Positions 16,579 to 25,518 of a stretch of DNA of 64,000 nucleotides are shown in pieces. A program made the translations under genes and the position numbers. The stretch's first letter is position 1, and every line of letters begins with the position of its first letter. This DNA comes from Kribbella aluminosa. GTDB lineage: Bacteria; Actinomycetota; Actinomycetes; Propionibacteriales; Kribbellaceae. The stretch is taken from the NCBI RefSeq assembly GCF_017876295.1, contig NZ_JAGINT010000002.1:2046001-2110000 (forward strand), read 5' to 3'. Under the pieces are notes generated by a model, which worked only from the letters and a program-made list of their open reading frames with translations, ran no database searches and was not told where the DNA came from.

Positions 16579-18695
16579 CAGCTGTTCCGACTCACTGCCC
16601 GTACTGCGCTCTGCAGTGCGCGACCACGCTGCACCCGGTCGAAGGGCCGGGTGCGGTGGAGGTGCGACCGCGGGCCTTCCCGACCAACCGAGGTGGGTTG
16701 TGCCGGAAGGGCTGGACGGCTCCCGACGTACTCACGGTGCCGGACCGGCTCACCGTGCCGCTCGTCCGCAACGCTGCGGGCGAACTGGAGGAGACCAGTT
16801 GGGACGACGCACTGGACTTCGTCGCGTCGCGGATCAAGTCGTTGCAGGCCGCGCACGGGCGGGACTCGGTTGCGGTGTTCGGCGGCGGTGGGCTGACCAA
16901 CGAGAAGGCGTACGCGCTGGGGAAGTTCGCACGGGTCGCGCTGCGAACGGCGAACGTGGACTACAACGGACGGTTCTGTATGTCGTCCGCGGCGGCCGCG
17001 ACGAACCGGGCGTTCGGGATCGACCGGGGGCTGCCGTTCCCGCTGGCGGATCTCGGCGGCGCGGACGCAGTACTGCTGGTCGGCAGCAACCTCGCGGAAA
17101 CGATGCCGCCGGCGGTCGCGCATCTGCAGGGCGCCAGGGGCGCGGGTGGACTTCTGGTCGTCGACCCGCGCCGCTCGGCCACCGCAGGCCTGACCGACGA
17201 CGAGAACGGCATCCACCTCCAGCCAACCCCCGGGACGGACCTGGCCCTGCTCCTCGCCCTGACCCACGTAGTCCTCCAGGAAAGCCTTGCGGACAACGTA
17301 TTCCTGGGCGAACGGGTCGATGACCCTGACCTGCTGATTCGTTCGACTGCCTCCTGGTGGCCGGAGCGCGCCGAGCGGATGACCGGCGTACCAGCTGCGA
17401 CCATCCGGCGTGCGGCGCGGGTACTCGCGGCGGCTGCTCCGGTGCACGGTGGCGCGGGCGCGTTCATCCTGACCGGACGTGGGGCTGAGCAGCACACCAA
17501 GGGCACCGACACGGTGACGGCATGTATCAACCTCGCGCTGGTGCTCGGGTTGCCCGGGCGGGTGGGAAGCGGGTACGGCTGCATCACCGGGCAGGGCAAC
17601 GGGCAGGGCGGGCGTGAGCACGGGCAGAAGGCGGATCAGCTGCCTGGCTACCGGAGCATCGCGGACCCGGCAGCGCGTTCGCATATCGCGCAGGTTTGGG
17701 GGGTTGCCGCTGAGGAGTTGCCGGGGCCCGGGAAGAGTGCGGTTGAGCTGATCAACGCTTTGGGTACGGCGGACGGGCCGCGGGCGTTGCTGGTGCACGG
17801 GAGCAACCTGCTCGTGTCGGCGCCGAACCTCGCGTCCGTCCGGGAGCGGCTGTCCGCGCTGGAGTTGTTGGTGGTCGCGGATGTCGTGCCGTCGGAAACG
17901 GCATTGCTGGCGGACGTGGTCTTTCCGGTGACGCAGTGGGCCGAGGAGGAAGGCACGATGACGTCCCTCGAAGGGCGGGTACTGCGGCGGCGCGCCGCGG
18001 TCGCCGCACCGGGCGAGGTACGGAGCGATCTCGCGGTCTTCGCGGGGCTCGCGGAAAGACTCGGGATCCCGAGGTTTTCCGCGGATCCGGCCGAGGTGTT
18101 CGAGGAACTGCGCCGGGCGAGTGCCGGCGGCAAGGCCGACTACTCGGGGATCACCTGGGCGCGGCTGGACGCGGGCGAGGCGCTGTTCTGGCCGGTTCCG
18201 TCCGAAGGGCATCCGGGGACGCCGCGGTTGTTCGCCGACGGGTTCGCGACGCCGGACGGGCGGGCGCACGTCGTACCGGTCGATCACCGCCCGGTCGCGG
18301 ACGACCTGAGCGGGCAGGCCCCGCTGTACCTGGTGACCGGGCGGTTGCTGCAGCACTACCAGAGCGGCGCGCAGACCCGGCGGGTGCCGGAACTGGTGGC
18401 GGCCGAGCCGGAGGTGTTCGCGGAGATCCACCCGCGGGTGGCGGCGCAGCTGGGGATCGGCGACGGGCGTCCGGTACGGCTGCGGACCGCGCGCGGGTCG
18501 ATGGTGCTGCCGGCCCGGATCACGCCGGACGTCCGGCCGGACACCGTTTTCGTACCGTTCCACTTCGGCGGGGCGGAAGCGGTCAATGAGCTCACGAACG
18601 ACGCGCTGGACCCGGTGTCGCGGATGCCGGAGTTCAAGGCGTGTGCGGTGCAGGTGACGGCCGCCGAGCTCGGCGCGACGGGGGTGCCGGCATGA
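16575..18695 (+). CDS. narB: assimilatory nitrate reductase, molybdopterin catalytic subunit
   Basis: A 706-residue cytoplasmic Mo-bisMGD oxidoreductase reducing nitrate to nitrite. The N-terminal [4Fe-4S] cysteines are Cys8, Cys11, Cys15 and Cys43 (HCPYCALQC, then RGGLCRKGW). Molybdopterin-binding motifs follow (NGRFCMSSAAAATNRAFG, LVVDPRRSATA, ARGAGGLLV) and a C-terminal dinucleotide-binding domain with TGRLLQHYQSGAQTRRVPE. It lacks the extra C-terminal [2Fe-2S] domain of some NasA proteins; a [2Fe-2S] domain is instead present in the next gene, its likely electron donor. The GTG start at 16575 overlaps the transporter stop; the open frame upstream to 15420 is the transporter read out of frame. 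Confidence 0.94.
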   Translation: MTAVPTHCPYCALQCATTLHPVEGPGAVEVRPRAFPTNRGGLCRKGWTAPDVLTVPDRLTVPLVRNAAGELEETSWDDALDFVASRIKSLQAAHGRDSVAVFGGGGLTNEKAYALGKFARVALRTANVDYNGRFCMSSAAAATNRAFGIDRGLPFPLADLGGADAVLLVGSNLAETMPPAVAHLQGARGAGGLLVVDPRRSATAGLTDDENGIHLQPTPGTDLALLLALTHVVLQESLADNVFLGERVDDPDLLIRSTASWWPERAERMTGVPAATIRRAARVLAAAAPVHGGAGAFILTGRGAEQHTKGTDTVTACINLALVLGLPGRVGSGYGCITGQGNGQGGREHGQKADQLPGYRSIADPAARSHIAQVWGVAAEELPGPGKSAVELINALGTADGPRALLVHGSNLLVSAPNLASVRERLSALELLVVADVVPSETALLADVVFPVTQWAEEEGTMTSLEGRVLRRRAAVAAPGEVRSDLAVFAGLAERLGIPRFSADPAEVFEELRRASAGGKADYSGITWARLDAGEALFWPVPSEGHPGTPRLFADGFATPDGRAHVVPVDHRPVADDLSGQAPLYLVTGRLLQHYQSGAQTRRVPELVAAEPEVFAEIHPRVAAQLGIGDGRPVRLRTARGSMVLPARITPDVRPDTVFVPFHFGGAEAVNELTNDALDPVSRMPEFKACAVQVTAAELGATGVPA

Positions 18696-21600
18696 GGGTC
18701 GTGATCATCGGCGGCGGGATGGCCGGGCGACGGCTGGCCGAGCTGTTGCCGTCGTACGACGTGACCGTGCTGGCGGACGAGCCGTCGTACAACCGTTCCC
18801 GGCTGACCGAGTACGTCGCCGGGCGGGCCGAGGTTGCCGTCGGCAACGAGCCGGTGGTGGGTGCGGTCGGGGTGGATCGGGTACGGCGGGTTGTCGTCGG
18901 GGCTGATGGTGCCGAGTACCCGTACGACCGGTTGGTGTTCGCGACCGGTGCGGTGCCGGTCGTGCCGCCGGGGGTCGAGGGCGGGCTGGTGTTGCGTTCC
19001 GTCGACGATGCGCGGGCCGTGGTCGCGGCGGCGGGAGCGGCGCGGCGGGCCGTCGTACTGGGCGGCGGGGTACTCGGCGTGGAAACCGCTTGCGCACTGC
19101 GCGAACGCGGCGTCGCGGTCACGCTGGTCCACGACGGGGAAACCCTGCTCGACAAGTCCATCCGATCGTCGGCCGGCCGTCGGCTGACCCGTGCGGTACG
19201 CGGACTCGGTGTCGAGGTGCTCCTCAACTCCCAACTCTCCAAGACTCAGCTGAAGAACAACCGCTTCCATGCCCTGCACCTGCGGAACGGCCACCAGGTC
19301 TACGGCGACCTGCTGGTTGTCGCCTGCGGCGTCCAGCCCCGCACGGAACTGGCCGCCGGACTGACAGTCCACGACGGAATCGTCGTAGACAACACCTTCG
19401 CCAGCCCGGACGACCCCACCATCCACGCAATCGGCGACTGCGCCGAACTCGCAGGAGTTGTTGCGGGCACCGTCGCGTCGGCGTGGTCCCACGCAGAACA
19501 ACTGGCTGCCCACCTGCACGCCCCTGCCCCACCAGCACTACCCGAGGAGGAGACGGATGCTCCGCCCCCCACAGCGCTGGGGATGGGTGCTTCCGGTGGT
19601 GCTGGGGTGGAAGTTGTGCGGGTTACGGCGGGTGGGCTGGATGTGCTGGTGATGGGGGACAAGGACGAAGTTGGCGAGGTCGTTCGGCTCGAGGATCGGG
19701 AGCGGTACGTGCGGGCCGTGCTGCGGGACGGGGTGGTGCGGGCTGCAGTGGCTGTGGGGGCTCCGGAGGTTGCGGCGGAGTTGGTGTTGCTGGCGGACCG
19801 GGGGACGCCTGTCGTGGCGGACGGGTTGCTTGGTACGCCCAACGAAGTACCGCAGAAGAAGATGGCGACCGTGTGCAGGTGCAACGGCGTCACCAGGGTC
19901 GCGATCGAGGCGGCCTGGCGTGGGGGTGCCGACAGTGTCGCCGGCATCGCCGCGACGACGCGGGCGACGACCGGGTGCGGGAGCTGCACCGGCGCCGTCG
20001 GCGAACTGCTCGACCGCTTCCGGCGCGGCGAGACCGAACCAGTCCCGAGCAGGAGGGCGACGATGGCAGAGCTGAACAAGGCCAAGCACGTGGTGGTGGT
20101 CGGCGGGGGTATGGTCGCGCACCGCCTGGTCGAGGCGATCCGGCAGCGCGACACGACCGTCGAGTACCGGATCACCGTGTACGCCGAGGAGCCCCGGCTC
20201 CCGTACGACCGGGTAGCCCTCACCAGCTACTTCTCCGGCCGCGACCCGCAGGACCTGTCGCTCGGCGACCCGGACCTGTGGGACGACCCGGCGGTGAACC
20301 TCCGCAAGGGCGTGAAGATCACCGCGATCGACACCACAGCGAAGACCGTGACGACGGTCCGCGGTGACCAGGTCGGGTACGACGAACTCGTCCTGGCGAC
20401 CGGCTCCGCGGCGTTCGTCCCGCCGGTGAAGAACAACGACGCGCAAGGATGTTTCGTCTACCGCACGATCGACGACGTCGCAGCGCTCCGCGTCTACGTC
20501 GAGCGGCTGAAGTCCGAAGGCAAGCAGGTCAACGGGGTCGTCGTCGGCGGCGGCCTGCTCGGCCTGGAGGCAGCCGGTGCGCTCAGAGCCCTCGGCGCCG
20601 CGACCAAGGTCGTCGAGTTCGCCCCACGGCTGATGCCCTTGCAGGTCGACGAAGGCGGCGGCGCGGCCCTGTCCCGGTTGATCACCGCCCTCGACGTCGA
20701 CGTACTCACCGAGACCGCGTGCCAGCGCGTCAAGCTCACCTCGCAAGGTGCCGCCCGCGCGATGGCCGTTGCCGACGGCCCTGATCTGCCCGCCGACGTG
20801 GTGGTGTTCGCGACCGGCGTCCGCCCGCGTGACGAGCTCGGCCGCGACGCGGGTCTCGAGATCGGCGAGCGCGGCGGCGTGATCGTGGACGAGGCCTGCC
20901 GTACGTCCGTTCCTGGTGTCTGGGCGATCGGCGAAGTCGCGTGCATCGACGGGCGGGTGTGGGGCCTGATCGCCCCGGGCTACACGATGGCCGAGATCGT
21001 CGCGGACCGGCTGCTCGGCGGCGTCGCGACGTTCCCCGGCGCGGACACGTCGACGAAGCTGAAGCTGCTCGGCGTCGACGTCGCGAGCTTCGGCGACGCC
21101 TTCGGTACGACGGAGGGCGCGCTCGACATCGTGTACGCCGACCCGGTGGCGGGTGTCTACAAGAAGCTCGTGCTGTCCGATGACGCCCGTACCCTGCTCG
21201 GCGGCATCCTGGTCGGCGACGCGTCGGCGTACTCCGGACTCCGCCCGATGGTCGGCCGCGAACTCGGCGCCGACCCGGCCGCGTTCCTGCTGCCCGAAGG
21301 CGCCGCACCCGTGCAGCTCGAGCTGCCCGACGACGCCCCGGTCTGCTCGTGCAACAACGTGTCGGCAGGCACGATCCGGTGCGCCGTACGCGACGAGGGC
21401 TGCACCGACATCAAGTCGGTCTGCGGGAAGACTCGCGCGGGCACCAGTTGTGGATCCTGTCTGCCGATCGTCAAGAACCTCCTGAACTCCGAGCTCACCA
21501 AGGCCGGCGTCGAGGTCAGCAAGGCGCTCTGCGAACACTTCGCGCTGTCCCGCGCCGAGCTGTTCGACGCCGTCCGGGTCACCGAGCTGCGCACGTTCAG

Positions 21601-22639
21601 CGAGATCGTCGAGCGGCACGGCACCGGGCGCGGCTGCGACATCTGCAAGCCCGTGGTGGCGTCGATCCTGGCGAGCATCGACCCGGCCGGGCACGTCCTG
21701 GACGGCGAGCGCGCGACGCTGCAGGACACCAACGACCACGTGATGGCGAACATGCAGAAGGACGGCACATACTCCGTCGTCCCCCGCATCCCCGGCGGTG
21801 AGATCACACCGGAAGGGCTGATCACGATCGGCGAGGTGGCCCGCGACTTCGGGCTGTACACGAAGATCACCGGTGGGCAGCGCGTCGACCTGTTCGGCGC
21901 CCGGATCGAACAACTGCCGGCGATCTGGAAACGGCTGGTGGAGGCCGGCTTCGAGTCCGGGCACGCGTACGGCAAGGCGCTCCGGACCGTGAAGTCGTGC
22001 GTCGGTTCCACCTGGTGCCGGTACGGCGTCCAGGACTCGGTCGGGATGGCGATCGCGCTGGAGCTCCGGTACCGCGGGCTGCGCTCGCCGCACAAGCTCA
22101 AGCTCGGCGTCTCCGGCTGCGCCCGCGAATGCGCCGAGGCGCGCGGCAAGGACGTCGGCGTGATCGCGACCGAGAAGGGCTGGAACCTGTACGTCGGCGG
22201 CAACGGCGGGATGACGCCCCGGCACGCGGAGCTGCTCGCCTCCGACCTGAGCGACGAGGAGCTGTTCCGGACCGTGGACCGTTTCCTCATGTACTACATC
22301 CGGACCGGAGACCGCTTACAGCGGACCTCGGTGTGGATGCGGGAGATCGGCCTCGACCAGGTGCGCGACGTCGTACTGAACGACAGCCTCGGGATCGCGG
22401 CCGACCTGGACGCCGCGATGGCGCGGCACGTCGACTCGTACGTCGACGAGTGGCGGGCGACGTTGGACGACCCGGACAAGCTGGCCCGGTTCGTGTCGTT
22501 CGTGAACGCGCCGGACCAGCCCGACGCCGACCTGCGGTACGTCGTCGAACGCAACCAGCCGCGCCCGGCCACCCCGGCCGAACGCGGGCAGCTGGAGCCG
22601 GTGCTGCTGGCCGGTCCCCGATTGGAGGTCCGCCGATGA
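18692..22639 (+). CDS. nirB: fused NasB-like flavoprotein and nitrite reductase large subunit NirB
   Basis: One uninterrupted 1315-codon frame. Residues 1-457 are an FAD/NAD(P) reductase (VVIIGGGMAGRRLAE; VLGGGVLGVETACALRERG) ending in a BFD-type [2Fe-2S] domain with Cys395, Cys397, Cys429 and Cys432, like the electron-transfer subunit of assimilatory nitrate reductase. From Met458 follows a complete NirB: FAD and NADH domains, BFD domain(s), then the siroheme/[4Fe-4S] core with Cys1103, Cys1109, Cys1143 and Cys1147. NirB reduces nitrite to ammonium with NADH and NirD. AGGAGG sits 7 nt before the internal ATG at 20063, so a separate 858-residue NirB may also be made. It overlaps narB and nirD by ATGA. 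Confidence 0.9.
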   Translation: MRVVIIGGGMAGRRLAELLPSYDVTVLADEPSYNRSRLTEYVAGRAEVAVGNEPVVGAVGVDRVRRVVVGADGAEYPYDRLVFATGAVPVVPPGVEGGLVLRSVDDARAVVAAAGAARRAVVLGGGVLGVETACALRERGVAVTLVHDGETLLDKSIRSSAGRRLTRAVRGLGVEVLLNSQLSKTQLKNNRFHALHLRNGHQVYGDLLVVACGVQPRTELAAGLTVHDGIVVDNTFASPDDPTIHAIGDCAELAGVVAGTVASAWSHAEQLAAHLHAPAPPALPEEETDAPPPTALGMGASGGAGVEVVRVTAGGLDVLVMGDKDEVGEVVRLEDRERYVRAVLRDGVVRAAVAVGAPEVAAELVLLADRGTPVVADGLLGTPNEVPQKKMATVCRCNGVTRVAIEAAWRGGADSVAGIAATTRATTGCGSCTGAVGELLDRFRRGETEPVPSRRATMAELNKAKHVVVVGGGMVAHRLVEAIRQRDTTVEYRITVYAEEPRLPYDRVALTSYFSGRDPQDLSLGDPDLWDDPAVNLRKGVKITAIDTTAKTVTTVRGDQVGYDELVLATGSAAFVPPVKNNDAQGCFVYRTIDDVAALRVYVERLKSEGKQVNGVVVGGGLLGLEAAGALRALGAATKVVEFAPRLMPLQVDEGGGAALSRLITALDVDVLTETACQRVKLTSQGAARAMAVADGPDLPADVVVFATGVRPRDELGRDAGLEIGERGGVIVDEACRTSVPGVWAIGEVACIDGRVWGLIAPGYTMAEIVADRLLGGVATFPGADTSTKLKLLGVDVASFGDAFGTTEGALDIVYADPVAGVYKKLVLSDDARTLLGGILVGDASAYSGLRPMVGRELGADPAAFLLPEGAAPVQLELPDDAPVCSCNNVSAGTIRCAVRDEGCTDIKSVCGKTRAGTSCGSCLPIVKNLLNSELTKAGVEVSKALCEHFALSRAELFDAVRVTELRTFSEIVERHGTGRGCDICKPVVASILASIDPAGHVLDGERATLQDTNDHVMANMQKDGTYSVVPRIPGGEITPEGLITIGEVARDFGLYTKITGGQRVDLFGARIEQLPAIWKRLVEAGFESGHAYGKALRTVKSCVGSTWCRYGVQDSVGMAIALELRYRGLRSPHKLKLGVSGCARECAEARGKDVGVIATEKGWNLYVGGNGGMTPRHAELLASDLSDEELFRTVDRFLMYYIRTGDRLQRTSVWMREIGLDQVRDVVLNDSLGIAADLDAAMARHVDSYVDEWRATLDDPDKLARFVSFVNAPDQPDADLRYVVERNQPRPATPAERGQLEPVLLAGPRLEVRR
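20051..20065 (+). promoter_or_regulatory. internal ribosome-binding site and NirB start inside the fused ORF
   Basis: AGGAGG at 20051-20056, a 6-nt spacer and ATG at 20063 sit exactly where stand-alone NirB proteins begin (MAELNKAKHVVVVGGGM). It suggests that two in-frame products are made, or that the fusion arose by loss of the first gene's stop codon. Confidence 0.6.
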
Positions 22640-22956
22640 ATGTCTGCGCTTTCGACGTACTGCTGCCGGAGCGCGGCGTGGCCGCGTTGCTCGGCGACGT
22701 ACAGATCGCGCTGTTCCGCACCCACGACGGCGAGGTGTTTGCCATCGGCAACCAGGACCCGTTCAGCGGGGCGAACGTGATGTCGCGGGGCATCGTCGGC
22801 AGCCGCGGCGACGTACCGACGGTGGCGTCGCCGATGTTCAAGCAGGTCTTCGATCTGCGCACCGGGGCGTGCCTGGACGATCCGTCGGTATCGCTGCCGG
22901 TGTACCCCGTGACGATCCGCGACGGTCAAGTAGTGGTGGGTTCGGGTGACCACTAG
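22636..22956 (+). CDS. nirD: nitrite reductase small subunit NirD
   Basis: A 106-residue Rieske-fold protein of the NirD type (VALFRTHDGEVFAIGNQDPF-like core; DNA reads VQIALFRTHDGEVFAIGNQD). It lacks the Cys/His cluster ligands, as expected for NirD, and ends with LPVYPVTIRDGQVVV. It partners NirB in NADH-dependent nitrite reduction to ammonium. The ATG at 22636 overlaps the NirB stop (ATGA), with GGAGG at 22624-22628, so the two are translationally coupled. The open frame extending upstream to 21997 is a shadow of nirB. Confidence 0.93.
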   Translation: MNVCAFDVLLPERGVAALLGDVQIALFRTHDGEVFAIGNQDPFSGANVMSRGIVGSRGDVPTVASPMFKQVFDLRTGACLDDPSVSLPVYPVTIRDGQVVVGSGDH

Positions 22957-24073
22957 GACCGGCCCGCTGAGCGGCTGCACGATCGCGATCACCGCGCACC
23001 GGCGCGCGGAGGACCTGATCGCGTCGTTCGAGCGGCGCGGGGCGAAGGTGCTGCACGCGCCGACGCTGCAGATCGTGCCGGTCGCCGACGACCGCGCGCT
23101 GCTCGAGGCCACCCGGCGGGTGATCGCGAACCCGCCGGACGACGTGGTGGTGACGACCGCGGTCGGGTTCCGCGGGTGGGTGGAGGCCGCCGACACCGCC
23201 GGTCTGGCGGCGGAGCTGCTCGGCACGCTCGAGCAGGCCCGGATCCTCGCCCGCGGCCCGAAGGCCCGCGGTGCGATCCGGGCGGCCGGGCTGGTCGAGC
23301 ACTGGTCGGCGAGGTCCGAGACGACGGTCGAGGTCGTCGAGTGGTTACGCACCCAGGGCGTCGGCGGCCGGAAGATCGTCGTACAGCTGCACGGGCTGTC
23401 GGATCCCGCGCTGCAGGACGCGTTGCGGGCGGCGGGCGCGTCGGTCCGGGGGCTCGAGGTCTATCGGTGGGGTCCGGCGCCTGACCCGGTGGTGGTGGAG
23501 CGGATGATCTCGCAGGTGCGCGGCGGGACCGTGGATGCGGTCGTCCACACCTCCGCTCCGGGTGCGCAGGCGATGCTGGACGCCGCGGCGCTGACCGGGC
23601 AGTACGACGAGCTGGTGGCGGCGTTGCGGACCGGGCGGGTGCTGAACGCGTGCGTGGGTCCGGTGACGGCAGGGCCGTTCGTGGCGTTGGGGCTGGAGCC
23701 GTTGGTGCCGGATCGTTTCCGGTTGGGGGCGTTGATCCGGAGCGTCACCGATCAGCTCACCGAGGACAACGCGCGGTCGATCGAGACGGAGTTCGGCCAG
23801 CTGGTGATCCGCGGCGGCGCGGCGGTGCTGGACGGCGTCGTACTGCCGTTGGGACCTGGGCCGCGGGCCGTGCTCGCCGCGCTGGTCGCCGCCGGTGGGG
23901 ACGTGGTGTCGCGGCCGGAACTGCTCGCGGTGCTGCCTGGCGCGGAGGATGTGCATGCGGTGGAGGTGACGGTGAACCGCCTGCGTACGGCGGTCGGACG
24001 GCCTGAGCTGGTCCGTACGGTGGTGCGGCGCGGGTATCGCCTCGCGGTCGAATCGGCCGGGGTGCCGACATGA
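22946..24073 (+). CDS. hemD: uroporphyrinogen-III synthase with C-terminal winged-helix domain
   Basis: 375 residues. Residues 1-~255 form a HemD fold (GCTIAITAHRRAEDLIASFE, PPDDVVVTTAVGFRGWVEAA, VVHTSAPGAQAMLDAA, CVGPVTAGPFVALGLEPLVP), which closes and inverts hydroxymethylbilane to uroporphyrinogen III. Residues ~280-370 are an OmpR-type winged-helix DNA-binding domain (VEVTVNRLRTAVGRPELVRTV, then RRGYRLAV), a fusion known in actinobacterial HemD proteins encoded near nitrite reductase. The start GTG overlaps the nirD frame by 11 bp. It supplies the siroheme precursor for NirB and may also regulate the operon (inference). Confidence 0.92.
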   Translation: MTTRTGPLSGCTIAITAHRRAEDLIASFERRGAKVLHAPTLQIVPVADDRALLEATRRVIANPPDDVVVTTAVGFRGWVEAADTAGLAAELLGTLEQARILARGPKARGAIRAAGLVEHWSARSETTVEVVEWLRTQGVGGRKIVVQLHGLSDPALQDALRAAGASVRGLEVYRWGPAPDPVVVERMISQVRGGTVDAVVHTSAPGAQAMLDAAALTGQYDELVAALRTGRVLNACVGPVTAGPFVALGLEPLVPDRFRLGALIRSVTDQLTEDNARSIETEFGQLVIRGGAAVLDGVVLPLGPGPRAVLAALVAAGGDVVSRPELLAVLPGAEDVHAVEVTVNRLRTAVGRPELVRTVVRRGYRLAVESAGVPT

Positions 24074-24813
24074 CCGATCTGATCGCGGTGGCTCACGGTA
24101 CGGCGGATCCTTGCGGGATCCGGGTGGTGCACGATCTCGTACGGGAGCTGGCTGTGCTGCGGCCGGACCTCCCGGTCTCGCTGGGCTTCGTCGATCTCGT
24201 CACGCCCGCCCTGCCGTCGCTGGTCCGGCGGGTCACCACGGACGCCGGCGACGCGGTCGTCGTACCGCTGCTGCTCAGCTCGGGGTATCACGTGTACGTC
24301 GACGTCGCGGCCGAGGCCCGGCGCTACCCGGGACGGGTCCACGCGGCGGCTGCGCTGGGGCCGGATCCGGTGCTGGTCGACGTACTGGCGGATCGGCTGG
24401 GGGACCTGTCGCGGATCGACGAGGTCGTCCTGGCCGCGGCCGGTTCGTCGGACCCGCGGGCGCTGGACGACTGCGAGACAACAGCCGAACTCCTGGGTGA
24501 GCGCGTCGGCCGCCCCGTTGCTGTCGGCTACCTCTCTGGTATCGGTGAACGCCTGCCCGACGTTCTCGACCGGATCGTGGGTCGCGTTGCGGTTGCGACG
24601 TACCTGCTGACTCCGGGCTTCTTCGCCAACCGCGTCCACCGCCTGGCAGGCGGTCGCCCGGTCGCACCACCGCTCGGCGCCGATCCGCGGCTGGCCGCGC
24701 TCGCCCTCCGCAGGTACGACGAGGCCCGGGCGAAGGCACCCGCCGGACCGCCACGGACAGTGAGCGTGTCTGCTTGCCTCCGGAGGCCCAGCAGGCGCAT
24801 CGTGGGGGTGTGA
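24070..24813 (+). CDS. sirohydrochlorin chelatase (CbiX/SirB family)
   Basis: 247 residues with two CbiX-like halves: DLIAVAHGTADPCGIRVV with the catalytic His of the AHGT motif, GDAVVVPLLLSSGYHVYVDV carrying the second His, and a matching second half (VVLAAAGSSDPRALDD; ATYLLTPGFFANRVH). It inserts Fe2+ (or Co2+) into sirohydrochlorin; in this operon iron insertion to make siroheme for nitrite reductase is the natural role. Its ATG overlaps the hemD stop (ATGA). No separate uroporphyrinogen methyltransferase or CysG is present in the window, so that step must be encoded elsewhere. Confidence 0.9.
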   Translation: MTDLIAVAHGTADPCGIRVVHDLVRELAVLRPDLPVSLGFVDLVTPALPSLVRRVTTDAGDAVVVPLLLSSGYHVYVDVAAEARRYPGRVHAAAALGPDPVLVDVLADRLGDLSRIDEVVLAAAGSSDPRALDDCETTAELLGERVGRPVAVGYLSGIGERLPDVLDRIVGRVAVATYLLTPGFFANRVHRLAGGRPVAPPLGADPRLAALALRRYDEARAKAPAGPPRTVSVSACLRRPSRRIVGV

Positions 24814-25040
24814 GCGGGATGCGGAAGTGGGACGAGCTGAGCCCCGGGAAGCAGCGGCTGATCGTGGTCGGGGCGGTGGTCGAGACCGTGTTGAAGGCCG
24901 TCGCGCTGGCGGATCTCGCGCGCCGTCCCTCGGCTCAGGTGCGGGGACCGAAGCCCGTGTGGGCGGTGTTCCTGACGTTGTTCAACTCGGTCGGCGCGGC
25001 ACCGGCGGCGTACTGGCTGTTCGGGCGGCGCAAGACCTAG
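24810..25040 (+). CDS. small two-helix membrane protein (PLDc_N-like)
   Basis: A 76-residue protein with two hydrophobic helices (about residues 16-35 and 48-68) joined by ARRPSAQVRGPKPVWAV and ending in GRRKT. The RGPKxVWA and GRR features resemble small actinobacterial proteins related to the phospholipase-D nuclease N-terminal membrane domain. The GTG at 24810 overlaps the chelatase stop as GTGA; an ATG at 24819 is also possible. It may simply be co-transcribed with the siroheme genes; no function can be assigned. Confidence 0.7.
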   Translation: MSGMRKWDELSPGKQRLIVVGAVVETVLKAVALADLARRPSAQVRGPKPVWAVFLTLFNSVGAAPAAYWLFGRRKT

Positions 25041-25063
25041 CAGTTCGGTCTTTTGGGGGCATC

Positions 25064-25492
25064 ATGCCTGAGGCTGTACACACGGTCCGGATCAACCGGT
25101 CGCCGGCAGATGTGTTCGCGTACTTCGCGGACGGCGAGAACGACCCGCAGTGGCGTCCCTCCGTCAAGGAGATCAGCCGCAGCGGCCCGATCGGGCCGGG
25201 TTCGACGTACCGGCAACGGATCGCGGGACCGGGCGGCCGGGCGATCCCCTCGGACTACCGCGTGACGGCGTACGAACCCGACAGTCATCTGGCGTTCAAG
25301 GTCACCGCGGGGCCGGTGCGCCCGGTCGGGGACTACCGTTTCGCGCCGGTCGACGACGGGACCGAGGTGACGTTCAAGCTCTCCGCGGACCTGTCCGGCC
25401 TGAAGAAGCTCCTGATGTCCAAGCCCGTCCAGCACTCGATGAACGCCGAAGTCGCATCCCTCAACCGCGCCAAGAACATCCTCGAGCGCTAG
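25064..25492 (+). CDS. SRPBCC family (START-like) protein
   Basis: 142 residues of polyketide-cyclase/SRPBCC type: INRSPADVFAYFADGENDPQ, WRPSVKEISRSGPIGPGSTY, YEPDSHLAFKVTAGPVRP and GTEVTFKLSADLSGLKKLL. The helix-grip fold binds hydrophobic ligands in the cytoplasm; the ligand is unknown. ATG at 25064, 23 nt after the preceding gene, with a GGGGGC stretch upstream as a weak ribosome-binding site. Probably the last gene of the operon; a short CGAGG-TGCCT-CCTCG hairpin follows the stop. Confidence 0.85.
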   Translation: MPEAVHTVRINRSPADVFAYFADGENDPQWRPSVKEISRSGPIGPGSTYRQRIAGPGGRAIPSDYRVTAYEPDSHLAFKVTAGPVRPVGDYRFAPVDDGTEVTFKLSADLSGLKKLLMSKPVQHSMNAEVASLNRAKNILER

Positions 25493-25518
25493 CACCGAGG
25501 TGCCTCCTCGCAGGCGCA

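Noticed and set aside
19538..22225. 895-codon minus-strand frame opposite nirB
   Set aside because: Shadow of a strongly conserved enzyme; the translation has no recognisable motifs.
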